DNA of 41,893 nucleotides from an uncultured Gammaproteobacteria bacterium (GTDB lineage Bacteria; Pseudomonadota; Gammaproteobacteria; Pseudomonadales; Pseudohongiellaceae). Each line of letters starts with the position of its first letter. Within the stretch, counting starts at the first letter, position 1. Below are positions 24,026-31,661 of this stretch, piece after piece. A program made the position numbers and the translations under genes. The stretch is from the NCBI GenBank assembly GCA_913061515.1, contig CAJXSF010000027.1:1-41893 (forward strand). Direction: 5' to 3'. The notes under the pieces are model-generated. The model saw only the letters and a program-made list of their open reading frames with translations. It was not told the DNA's origin and made no database searches.

Positions 24026-26824
24026 TTACTTCATCTTGGCGCGTAAAGCCGCTTGTGCCGCCGCGAGTCGAGCGATAGGGACTCGGGGAGGTGAGCAGCT
24101 TACATACTGCAGACCTAGGCGATGACAGAAGTCGATTGAGTCAGGGTCGCCCGCGTGCTCGCCACAGATGCCTAATTTCAATTTCGGGCGTGCTTTAAGG
24201 CCGTTTTCAACAGCAAACTCCATCAGTTTGCCGACACCCGTTTGATCTAGACTTGCAAAGGGGTTCTTGTTGTAGATCTCTTTGCGTTGATATTCATCAT
24301 AGAACAAGCCCATGTCATCTCGACTCAAGCCTAGCGTTGTTTGCGTCAGATCGTTGGTCCCGAAGCTGAAGAACTCCGCCTGCTCAGCGATTTGATCTGC
24401 CGTAATCGCTGCGCGTGGAACTTCAATCATCGTGCCGACTAGGTAGTCGATCTTAATCTTGTTCTTGTCCATGACTTCTTTGGCAACGCGATGAACAATC
24501 GCAAGCTGATCAGCTAGTTCGGCTTTGAAGCCCACTAGTGGGATCATGATTTCAGGATTGACCTTGATCGGGTTTTTCTTTGCTGTCATGACTTGCGCGG
24601 CTGCTTCGAAAAGAGCTCGGACCTGCATTTCAGTAATTTCAGGATACAAAATACCTAGACGACAGCCACGACAACCTAGCATTGGGTTTTCTTCGTGCAA
24701 GGCCTTAATGCGGTCGATCACGAATTCGATTGGCAAACCTAGTTTCGCAGCGAGTTGACGACGTACCGCATCATCCTGTGGCAGGAATTCGTGCAAGGGT
24801 GGGTCGAGCAATCGAATAGTCACAGGGCGATCGGCCATGGCCTTGAATAGACCAACGAAATCTTTACGCTGGAATGGTAATAGTTTCTTAAGAGCTTCTT
24901 TGCGCTGCACTTCGTCTACCGCAAGAATCATTTGGCGCATGAAGTCGATTCTGTCGCCTTCGAAGAACATGTGCTCTGTGCGGCAAAGGCCGATACCCTC
25001 GGCACCATAAGCGACAGCTTGTTGGGCCATGGACGGGGTGTCAGCGTTCGTGCGTATGCGCAGCTTGCGGTGCTTATCAGACCAAGCCATGACAGTTTGG
25101 AACAGCTCGTAGGTATAGCTTTTCTCTGGCTTGAGTGTGCCTTCGAGTACGCGTTTAACCTCTGAATCAGCGCTTTCTATCAAACCTTGGTAGATGGCGC
25201 CAGTTGTTCCATTAATCGAAATATAGTCGCCTTCCTGAAGTGTTACGCCGCCAGCGGTCAATGTGCGCTTTTCGTAATTGATGGTGACATCACCGGCGCC
25301 ACATACGCAGACTTTGCCTAATTGCCGAGCAACAAGTGCTGCGTGTGAAGAAACACCGCCACGAGTGGTCAGGATGCCCTGTGAATACAACATGCCTTTC
25401 AAGTCGTCCGGTGAAGTCTCAGTTCGGCACAACACCACTTTGTTGCCCTTGCGGGTCTCAACTTCTGCAGCAGCCGCCGTGAAGGCGATTCGACCAGTCG
25501 CGGCACCAGGGCCTGCGGGTAAACCTTTGCCAATTAGCACAGCTTCTTTCTGTGCACGAGCGTCGAAAATAGGCACGAGCAATGTGTCGACTGACTCGGC
25601 AGGAATTTTCAGTAGCGCTGTGCGCTGATCCATCAATTTTTCTTTCACCATTTCTACCGCAATGCGGATAGCGGCCAAGCCTGTTCGCTTACCGTTGCGA
25701 GTTTGCAACATAAATAGGCGGCCATCTTCGATAGTGAATTCGAAATCTTGCATGTCTTTAAAATGACGTTCAAGTTTAGCGCGGACTTTTTCCAGTGCTG
25801 CAAAACTTGTGGGCATCTCTTTCGCCATCGCGGCGATTGGCTTCGGCGTTCGCACACCTGCTACCACATCTTCGCCCTGGGCATTAACGAGGTATTCGCC
25901 ATAGAATGCTTTTTCGCCGTTGGCAGGATCACGGGTAAAGGCTACACCAGTAGCACTTTTATCGCCGGAGTTGCCAAACACCATAGCCTGTACGTTGACC
26001 GCAGTGCCCCATTCGGCTGGGATGCCATACTGTTGACGGTAAAGAATGGCACGATCATTTCTCCAAGAGCCAAATACAGCACCCGTGGCTCCCCAAAGCT
26101 GCTCGTATACGTCTTGTGGGAAATCCTGACCAGTCGCTTTGCGAATCAGCGCCTTATACTGTGTGACCAGTGTCTGTAGGTCTTCGGCAGTCAGGTCGCT
26201 GTCTTGTGATTTGCCTAATGACTTCTTCAAGGCATCTAGCAATTCATGGAAGGGATCGTGGGACTCTTCATCAGCCGCTTGCACACCCATCACCACGTCG
26301 CCATACATTTGGATGAAACGGCGGTAACAGTCCCATGCAAAACGTGGGTTGCCAGAGAATTCAGCTAGGCCTTCAACGGTGACGTCATTCAAACCGAGGT
26401 TAAGAATCGTGTCCATCATGCCTGGCATGGAGTCTCTAGCACCTGATCGAACAGATACCAATAAAGGATTGGTCTTACCACCGAAACGCTTGCCCATCTG
26501 AGTTTCGATGAGCTTGACCGAGCGCTTTACGTCTGCAGCAAGAGTGCGTGGATATTTTCGCCCATGAGCATAAAAATACGTACAAACCTCTGTGCTTATT
26601 GTGAAGCCAGGGGGGACTGGTAGCCCAATCGACGCCATTTCCGCAAGGTTTGCGCCCTTGCCGCCCAATAGCTCGCGCATAGTCGCGTTGCCATCAGTTT
26701 TGCTTCCGAAGTCGAAAACATATTGCGTGGATTTTGATGTTTTAGAGGGCTTTGCCGTCTTGGTTTTAGCAGGTTTTTTAGTGGCTTTCATAGCGCTTTG
26801 TTTCATAGTCCCAGGTCTGCTCAT
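24026..26824 (-). CDS. ppdK: Pyruvate, phosphate dikinase
   Basis: Interconverts pyruvate, ATP and phosphate with PEP, AMP and pyrophosphate, serving gluconeogenesis or reversible glycolysis. The parts are an N-terminal ATP-grasp domain ([39 protein letters not shown]), a phospho-histidine domain with [12 protein letters not shown] (histidine about 494), and a C-terminal PEP/pyruvate barrel ([12 protein letters not shown]; catalytic cysteine in GICGEHAGD, about 887). A Lys/Thr/Ser-rich segment of about 35 residues precedes the conserved start YVFDFG. The ATG at 26824 is one of three plausible starts (others at 26806 and a TTG at 26851), so the exact N-terminus is uncertain. The residue two before the histidine, threonine in plant and many bacterial enzymes and the target of the regulatory protein, is serine here. 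It is divergent from earP. Confidence 0.95.
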   Translation of the reverse strand: MSRPGTMKQSAMKATKKPAKTKTAKPSKTSKSTQYVFDFGSKTDGNATMRELLGGKGANLAEMASIGLPVPPGFTISTEVCTYFYAHGRKYPRTLAADVKRSVKLIETQMGKRFGGKTNPLLVSVRSGARDSMPGMMDTILNLGLNDVTVEGLAEFSGNPRFAWDCYRRFIQMYGDVVMGVQAADEESHDPFHELLDALKKSLGKSQDSDLTAEDLQTLVTQYKALIRKATGQDFPQDVYEQLWGATGAVFGSWRNDRAILYRQQYGIPAEWGTAVNVQAMVFGNSGDKSATGVAFTRDPANGEKAFYGEYLVNAQGEDVVAGVRTPKPIAAMAKEMPTSFAALEKVRAKLERHFKDMQDFEFTIEDGRLFMLQTRNGKRTGLAAIRIAVEMVKEKLMDQRTALLKIPAESVDTLLVPIFDARAQKEAVLIGKGLPAGPGAATGRIAFTAAAAEVETRKGNKVVLCRTETSPDDLKGMLYSQGILTTRGGVSSHAALVARQLGKVCVCGAGDVTINYEKRTLTAGGVTLQEGDYISINGTTGAIYQGLIESADSEVKRVLEGTLKPEKSYTYELFQTVMAWSDKHRKLRIRTNADTPSMAQQAVAYGAEGIGLCRTEHMFFEGDRIDFMRQMILAVDEVQRKEALKKLLPFQRKDFVGLFKAMADRPVTIRLLDPPLHEFLPQDDAVRRQLAAKLGLPIEFVIDRIKALHEENPMLGCRGCRLGILYPEITEMQVRALFEAAAQVMTAKKNPIKVNPEIMIPLVGFKAELADQLAIVHRVAKEVMDKNKIKIDYLVGTMIEVPRAAITADQIAEQAEFFSFGTNDLTQTTLGLSRDDMGLFYDEYQRKEIYNKNPFASLDQTGVGKLMEFAVENGLKARPKLKLGICGEHAGDPDSIDFCHRLGLQYVSCSPPRVPIARLAAAQAALRAKMK

Positions 26825-27002
26825 GAGAAGTGGAGCGGAAGGATAAAACAACTCCTATGTAAAATCCATAGCGGAGCGAGGTGCAGTTTTTCGTCAATTG
26901 GATCAAAATTCATATAAAACAATAAGATAGCGGTTATATTGTTATTCATTTAAAGGCTGCTGTATTCTTGCCAGCTGGTTCAAATACCCTTGGAAAATAT
27001 GT

Positions 27003-28232
27003 GTGACTACTATTGAGACCAAAATAAGCCCTTGTCGCCCCCTGCGTTGGACGGTGTTTTGTGTGGCCATCGACAACTTTGGAGACATCGGGGTTTGTTG
27101 GCGTTTGGCACAGCAGTTAAGTAGTGAGTTTGGTGCTCAAGTAGAGCTCTGGGTGGACGACTGGGAGGCTCTGCAATGGTTCTTAAAACCACTGGCTAGA
27201 TTGTCTCAAGATGGGGAGAGTTGTTTAGGAGTCATTCTGCGTCATTGGTCCACTGAGGACTCGATCATGCCAAGCGAGGTGCAAAGAATAGCGGCGGCTG
27301 ATGTGATTGTGGAGGCTTTTGCATGCGAGCTTCCGGTTGGGCTCGTTGAGGCAATGAGCCTTAGCAAGCAGCCACCGCTTTGGTTGAATCTTGAGTATCT
27401 CAGCGCGCAAGATTGGGTGCGCGATTGCCACCTCCTGCCTTCGCCGCAGGGGGGGGGAGCGGGGCGAACCTTGCAAAAGTTTTTCTATTTCCCCGGCTTT
27501 GTCGAGGGCACCGGTGGTTTGCTAAGAGAAGCTGGCGTCATTATGCAACATGAGCACTGGCAGCAAGATCTAGCGAGTCAGCGAGCCGCGCTATTGGTTA
27601 AATATGCACTGCCGCCTGAGCTGCTCGCGTTGCCTGATGTGCTCTTATTGTCATTGTTCACGTATGAAAGCCCGGCGGTACTAAGTTTGCTTGACGCTTT
27701 GATTGAGAGTCCATTGCCAACGCTTTGTTTTGTGCCCCACGGACGCAGTCTAGAAGAAGTCGCGCGGTGTTTCGGTTTGAGTGATTTGCCCGCTGTAGGG
27801 AGTGTTTTGAAAAAAGGCAGTCTAAGCATTGCTGTTCTGCCATTTATGAGTCAGGCGGAGTACGACCAGCTATTGAGTCTGTGTGACTGCAATTTTGTGC
27901 GCGGGGAAGATTCGTTTGTTCGGGCTCAATATGCTGGTCGACCCTTGGTATGGCATATCTATCCGCAAACCGATGATGTGCACATGGATAAGCTGGCGGC
28001 ATTTCTAGCACTATATAGCGGCGAGAGTGCAGCAGATGCTGCATTAAAGTCGTTTTGGCAGAACTGGAATCAAGGTGAAGATTGTCGCGATTTATGGCAT
28101 TATCTGCGGCCACAGCTTCCTAGCCTGCAAATACAGGCACGGAGATGGCAGCAACAAATGGCTGAAAAGCCTGATTTAGTCACTAATTTGCTGGCTTTTT
28201 ACCGCGCACAACGCGAATCGATGCCCGCATAA
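27003..28232 (+). CDS. earP: EF-P arginine rhamnosyltransferase EarP
   Basis: Transfers rhamnose from dTDP-rhamnose to an arginine of elongation factor P, activating it to rescue ribosomes at proline runs. The 409-residue protein shows family marks: VFCVAIDNFGDIGVCWRLAQQL (containing the catalytic-region aspartate), WLNLEYLSAQDWV, FYFPGFVEGTGGLLRE, and the nucleotide-sugar site NFVRGEDSFVRAQYAGRPLVWHIYPQ. The start is GTG at 27003; an ATG three bases upstream is out of frame and stops at once. efp follows after 69 nt, the usual arrangement. The coding sequence contains a nine-G tract at 27449-27457 (codons for Gln-Gly-Gly-Gly), a likely slippage site. Confidence 0.95.
   Translation: MTTIETKISPCRPLRWTVFCVAIDNFGDIGVCWRLAQQLSSEFGAQVELWVDDWEALQWFLKPLARLSQDGESCLGVILRHWSTEDSIMPSEVQRIAAADVIVEAFACELPVGLVEAMSLSKQPPLWLNLEYLSAQDWVRDCHLLPSPQGGGAGRTLQKFFYFPGFVEGTGGLLREAGVIMQHEHWQQDLASQRAALLVKYALPPELLALPDVLLLSLFTYESPAVLSLLDALIESPLPTLCFVPHGRSLEEVARCFGLSDLPAVGSVLKKGSLSIAVLPFMSQAEYDQLLSLCDCNFVRGEDSFVRAQYAGRPLVWHIYPQTDDVHMDKLAAFLALYSGESAADAALKSFWQNWNQGEDCRDLWHYLRPQLPSLQIQARRWQQQMAEKPDLVTNLLAFYRAQRESMPA
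27449..27457 (+). repeat. Nine-G homopolymer inside earP
   Basis: An uninterrupted run of nine G sits in the loop between PSPQ and AGRTLQKFFYFPGF of EarP. In the assembled sequence the reading frame is intact. One base gained or lost would truncate EarP about a third of the way in. Confidence 0.9.
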
Positions 28233-28301
28233 GTAATGACTGCAATTGATCAGTGCAGCTTTGGCCTCATGCATTACACCATTGAAATTGAGAGCTTATA
28301 A

Positions 28302-28868
28302 ATGAAAACAGCACAAGAAATCCGTGCCGGCCAGGTCATGATGATCGACGGTTCCCCTTGGAAGGTACAGAAGACTGAATTCAACAAGTCTGGCCGCAAC
28401 TCAGCCGTCTGTAAAATGAAGTTGAAAAACCTACTCAATGGCGTTGCCACTGAGACGGTTTATAAGGCTGACGATAAGTTTGAAATGGTCATTCTTGAGC
28501 AAAAAGAAGTGACTTACTCTTACTTCGCAGACCCAATGTACGTCTTCGTTGACTCTGACTATGAGCAGATCGAAATTGAGAAAGACGACCTTGAAAGCGT
28601 CATTGCCTACATCGAAGATGGCATGGAAGATATCTGTAACGCTGTATTCTATGAAGGCAAAGTGATCTCAGTAGACTTGCCGACAACGATAGTTCGTGAA
28701 ATTGCTTACACAGAGCCATCAGTGCGTGGCGATACTTCAGGCAAAATCATGAAAACTGCGCGTTTGAATAGCGGGCACGAAATGCAGGTGTCTGCGTTCT
28801 GCGAAATCGGCGATTTCGTTGAGATTGATACCCGCACAGGCGAATACAAGTCACGCGTTAAGCGTTAA
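28302..28868 (+). CDS. efp: Elongation factor P (arginine type)
   Basis: A translation factor that binds between the P and E sites and promotes peptide bond formation at polyproline stretches. The 188 residues form the three beta-barrel domains, beginning [20 protein letters not shown]. The tip of domain I reads KSGRNSA with arginine at position 32, the residue rhamnosylated by EarP in Pseudomonas; E. coli-type EF-P has lysine there. The neighbouring earP and the arginine agree with each other. No epmA/epmB-type genes are seen. An intrinsic terminator-like hairpin follows. Confidence 0.97.
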   Translation: MKTAQEIRAGQVMMIDGSPWKVQKTEFNKSGRNSAVCKMKLKNLLNGVATETVYKADDKFEMVILEQKEVTYSYFADPMYVFVDSDYEQIEIEKDDLESVIAYIEDGMEDICNAVFYEGKVISVDLPTTIVREIAYTEPSVRGDTSGKIMKTARLNSGHEMQVSAFCEIGDFVEIDTRTGEYKSRVKR

Positions 28869-28887
28869 TTGATCCGCTAGAAATCTA

Positions 28888-28923
28888 CTCGGGTTAGGTG
28901 ATCGCTTAACCCGAGTCGCTTTT
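28888..28923 (+). terminator. Terminator after efp
   Basis: CTCGGGTTA pairs perfectly with TAACCCGAG (28888-28915), followed by TCGCTTTT. The T-run is short and offset by a few bases, so efficiency may be moderate. A run of eight C (28933-28940) follows. Confidence 0.7.
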
Positions 28924-29061
28924 CCTCTGTATCCCCCCCCGTCAGTCAACTATATTTGCAATCCTTGACCGTAGCTCCTTGTTTCTTTTGAGGCTGTAGG
29001 AGTAAAGTGCTCGTTGCCGAAGACCATTCGCTGTCTTCGATCCTTGTTCAAGGAAAACACC

Positions 29062-29169
29062 ATGTCGAAAGAGCGCAGTGCCAAGAAAGAAACCAAGAAG
29101 AAACCCGCTTTGTCATTAAAAGAGAAAAAACTCGCTAAAAAGGTAAAGAAAGATTCACGAGTGGATTGA
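29062..29169 (+). CDS. Small lysine-rich protein (35 residues)
   Basis: A short frame beginning MSKERSAKKETKKKPALS and ending KKDSRVD, with 15 lysines in 35 residues and no hydrophobic segment. AAGGA lies 7 nt before the ATG. Short basic proteins with the same MSKERS.KKE...KKP and LKEKK.AKK pattern are, from memory, annotated as hypothetical in Pseudomonas and other gammaproteobacteria, which argues that it is real; I cannot check this here. A 7-bp hairpin (CGAAGAC/GTCTTCG, 29018-29039) stands just before the ribosome-binding site. Nucleic acid or ribosome binding is possible from charge alone. The ATP-grasp gene starts 33 nt downstream. Confidence 0.7.
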   Translation: MSKERSAKKETKKKPALSLKEKKLAKKVKKDSRVD

Positions 29170-29202
29170 TATACTGCCTGCTTATTCTTGACTGTGTAGC
29201 AC

Positions 29203-30354
29203 ATGAAAGACTTTCGGGTATTAGTAATAGGGCCACGCCGTGGTTTGATTGAAGTGTTACGACAACGGCGAATTCCTTTCTCAATTTGGCAGCAAAGCGC
29301 CACGTTCAGGACCAGTGCAACGGAACTGAACGTGGTCGCTCCTCTGTGGAATTCTGCAGTAAAGATTCGCGAACAAGTGCGAAAGTCATTTCCTGGAGAA
29401 CAATTCACCCATGTCATAGCAGGCACAGAAGCGTCTGTAATGCCCGCTGCTGTCACGCGCAGATTGGTGGGAGCACGTTTAGCTAATGCCGCCACAAGTA
29501 AACTGTGCCGCGACAAGCTTCACATGAAGGAACATTTGGCTGGGTTTGGTATTCCAATGACTAGATTCCGGGCCGATTCACCCGACTTAGACCCCGAGCA
29601 ACTGTTTGCTGACCTTGGCTCTCCCGTTGTACGCAAATTCCGCAAGTCCACTGGCGGGCGCGGGTTACAACTGTTAACCGATCCAAAATCATTTTCGCCT
29701 GGCAAACATGGAGTCTCGATTCTTGAGCGTTTCGTGGATGCGCCGGAGGCAAGTGTTGAGTCCTTTATTAGTGATGGAAAGGTTCGCTTCGTAAACCTCA
29801 CGGACTATCACTTAAAGGCGCACAGTAATTTTGTGCCAGCAGTGTTCGAAGAGTCTGTGCGCAAGACGCTGCTAGAGCTCAATGAACGAGTCATCGCTGC
29901 TCTTGGCATTACTTGGGGGATGACGCATATGGAGGTGTACCTCACTGACAAAGGGCCATTGTTTGGTGAAATTGCCATGCGACCACCAGGTGGCTACCTC
30001 ATGAATGCGATGAGTCATGCTTGGGATTTCAATCCATGGGAAGCCTTCTTAGCGATCGAGTTGGATGAGGGTTTTGAGTTTCCATCGGTTGTCAGCGCCT
30101 ATGCTGCCTCAGAGGTATTGCACCCGGGAGTAGGACGTGTAGCAGCCGTCAGGGGTAAGTCAGCCATACTCGATAGGCAGGGTGTTCGAGAGTTTCGTTT
30201 GAAGGTTAAAAGCGGTCAACAGCTAGATGCGCGCAATACTTTAGGGCAAGACACAGGGTATGTCGTGCACGCCAGTGACACACCTGAGGAGCGACTGGCC
30301 TTGCACGAGTTTATACAGTCGACACTGCTTATTGAAATGGACGCTGTGGATTAG
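29203..30354 (+). CDS. ATP-grasp family protein, substrate unknown
   Basis: A 383-residue cytosolic protein with the ATP-grasp fold, which joins a carboxylate to an amine or thiol through an acyl-phosphate. The N-terminal pre-ATP-grasp domain is about 1-95 (FRVLVIGPRRGLIEVLRQRRIPFSIW). The glycine-rich ATP loop is VRKFRKSTGGRGLQLL, then ILERFVDAPEASVESFISDG, and the metal-binding acid-rich end HMEVYLTDKGPLFGEIAMRPPGG. The pattern resembles carbamoyl-phosphate-synthase-L-like or BL00235-type ligases. I do not recognise the specific enzyme. Neighbours give little help: a small basic protein upstream, and a convergent cupin gene whose stop codon overlaps by 4 bp. Confidence 0.8.
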   Translation: MKDFRVLVIGPRRGLIEVLRQRRIPFSIWQQSATFRTSATELNVVAPLWNSAVKIREQVRKSFPGEQFTHVIAGTEASVMPAAVTRRLVGARLANAATSKLCRDKLHMKEHLAGFGIPMTRFRADSPDLDPEQLFADLGSPVVRKFRKSTGGRGLQLLTDPKSFSPGKHGVSILERFVDAPEASVESFISDGKVRFVNLTDYHLKAHSNFVPAVFEESVRKTLLELNERVIAALGITWGMTHMEVYLTDKGPLFGEIAMRPPGGYLMNAMSHAWDFNPWEAFLAIELDEGFEFPSVVSAYAASEVLHPGVGRVAAVRGKSAILDRQGVREFRLKVKSGQQLDARNTLGQDTGYVVHASDTPEERLALHEFIQSTLLIEMDAVD

Positions 30355-30734
30355 TCTTTTACAAATAAAGTGACAAGCGGTACGTCACCAACCTGTCGAC
30401 TCCAGTGTCCATGTACTTTAGGGTCGAAGGTTTGTCCTTCGGGTAGTTTATCTGCTGAATAAAAATGGTCACCCGCATTGAATATGCGAGTGCTTCCATC
30501 GGCGAGCCCAATCTCTATGGCGCCACTTAGCACAAATAGCCATTGAGGTATGGTGGTGCAGTGCATAGGGCTGCGGAACCCAACAGGGCTCTCGCGCAAT
30601 TGCAGCTCTCGTGCTGCAAACTCGCGTGATAGTCTCACCTCAGGGCTACCTTCAGTGAGAGGGACTTTTTCCGTGCGAAATTTTGCATAGCCATCCGCAT
30701 CGGTAAACAAAACAACTTTCTCAAACGTTTGCAT
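30351..30734 (-). CDS. Small cupin-domain protein
   Basis: A 127-residue single-domain cupin with no signal peptide, hence probably cytosolic. It shows a conserved-barrel region SPMHCTTIPQWLFVLSGAIEIGLADGSTRIFNAGDHFYS, in which only part of the metal-binding histidine set is visible (one His plus Gln), so metal binding is unsure. The ATG at 30734 has GGAG at the right distance; an upstream in-frame GTG at 30764 is less likely. It lies 78 nt after the secreted double-cupin gene with a hairpin between. The function is unknown; such cupins bind small ligands, isomerise sugars or sense metabolites. Confidence 0.7.
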   Translation of the reverse strand: MQTFEKVVLFTDADGYAKFRTEKVPLTEGSPEVRLSREFAARELQLRESPVGFRSPMHCTTIPQWLFVLSGAIEIGLADGSTRIFNAGDHFYSADKLPEGQTFDPKVHGHWSRQVGDVPLVTLFVKD

Positions 30735-30791
30735 ACTTTCTCCGTCAGAACTACTAGCGTGCACCCTTGCCCGCTTAACACTAAAACTGAC

Positions 30792-30810
30792 GCACCGGTT
30801 GGGCCGGTGC
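30792..30810 (-). terminator. Hairpin after the secreted cupin gene
   Basis: GCACCGG and CCGGTGC form a 7-bp stem with a 5-base loop, 2 nt past the stop codon of the minus-strand gene, and are followed on that strand by GTCAGTTTTA. The T-run is weak, so partial read-through into the small cupin gene is possible. Confidence 0.5.
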
Positions 30811-30812
30811 AG

Positions 30813-31520
30813 TTACATTGCGCGGCGCGCCTCGTTAATCACCAGTTCTACAGGGACTGTACCCATGTTTTTAATCTGGTAAGGATTGTGAGGCTCTCGC
30901 CACGCCCAGCCGCCATTCGCCGTTAACTCGGCGGTTATACCGTCGATACGCGTAACATGGGTCAGACCATCGCTTACTTGCACCACGACACTGGGATTGT
31001 GATGGGTTTGTGGGGCAGAGGTCTCGCCAGGGGCAAGCGTGATTCGGTAAGAGCGAAAATATAAATTTTCCAACTCTGGCTCACCACTTAAACCGCTAGG
31101 GCGATCTGTTTCCAACGCTCCCATGGGTGGGCCGTAATTGGTGAGCGCGATGATTCGGAATAAACCAGGGCCATCGTTAGCCACTTGGTGGGTATAATTC
31201 TCCTTCACATAATCGGTATTGCTAGAGATGCGGCCTTCGGAAGGGCCAGATCCTGAGCTAATGAAGGTATACATGATGGCAGCGTCATGAGTATGGAATA
31301 GTGTCATATCGCCTGGATTTATTTGCACATCGAGTAGACGAATGTCGCCGTCTACATGCATAGTGCGGTGCCGAGGCTCCTGCAAGATTGGCACGACACG
31401 ATCATTCGGGCCGGGCGTCTCCGCAGGTTCGGCTGAGTAGCCAACAGGGTTGTTAGATAGAGCGAACACTAAGCCACATAAAGCGAGGCTTGAGCGTGTG
31501 AGCACTGAGTGTATGCGCAT
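30813..31520 (-). CDS. Secreted cupin-like (double cupin) protein
   Basis: A 235-residue exported protein. The signal peptide is MRIHSVLTRSSLALCGLVFA and onward to about residue 30 (cleavage near GYSA). Two cupin-like halves follow: the first around PGDMTLFHTHDAAIMYTFISSG (two histidines plus an acid, near 75-95), the second around LAPGETSAPQTHHNPSVVVQVSDG (two adjacent histidines), so each half has a possible metal site. The C-terminus (WREPHNPYQIKNMGTVPVELVINEAR) matches a cupin closing strand. The start at 31520 has GAGG upstream and leaves the signal peptide at the very N-terminus; the frame is open to 31607, but that would put about 30 charged residues ahead of it. The substrate is unknown. 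Confidence 0.75.
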   Translation of the reverse strand: MRIHSVLTRSSLALCGLVFALSNNPVGYSAEPAETPGPNDRVVPILQEPRHRTMHVDGDIRLLDVQINPGDMTLFHTHDAAIMYTFISSGSGPSEGRISSNTDYVKENYTHQVANDGPGLFRIIALTNYGPPMGALETDRPSGLSGEPELENLYFRSYRITLAPGETSAPQTHHNPSVVVQVSDGLTHVTRIDGITAELTANGGWAWREPHNPYQIKNMGTVPVELVINEARRAM

Positions 31521-31563
31521 TGGGGTGTCCCTCATGCTTTTATTGTTATCAGGGCGAACAGGT

Positions 31564-31601
31564 TCTGCGGCTCTTATTTGCTTATAAGAGCACATCGCAG
31601 A
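31564..31601 (-). promoter_or_regulatory. Two-tier leader hairpin before the secreted cupin gene
   Basis: GCTCTTAT and ATAAGAGC (31570-31577 and 31584-31591) form a perfect inner stem. TCTGC and GCAGA (31564-31568 and 31597-31601) form an outer stem. It lies about 45 nt before the ATG at 31520, with no T-tract, so a leader structure is likelier than a terminator; it could alternatively end rlmKL read-in antisense transcripts. Confidence 0.4.
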
Positions 31602-31661
31602 GTCCAAGATTAAACAGCCTTTGAGCTTGACGCAATCAAAGTTAAAGGAAATTTTCTTTGC

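Noticed and set aside
28933..28940. Run of eight C as a phase-variable promoter element
   Set aside because: It lies after the efp terminator, about 120 bp from the next start, with no -35/-10 pair around it.
28950..29516. 188-residue minus-strand frame spanning the small protein and the ATP-grasp start
   Set aside because: It overlaps two better supported genes, has no recognisable domain and no good start signal.
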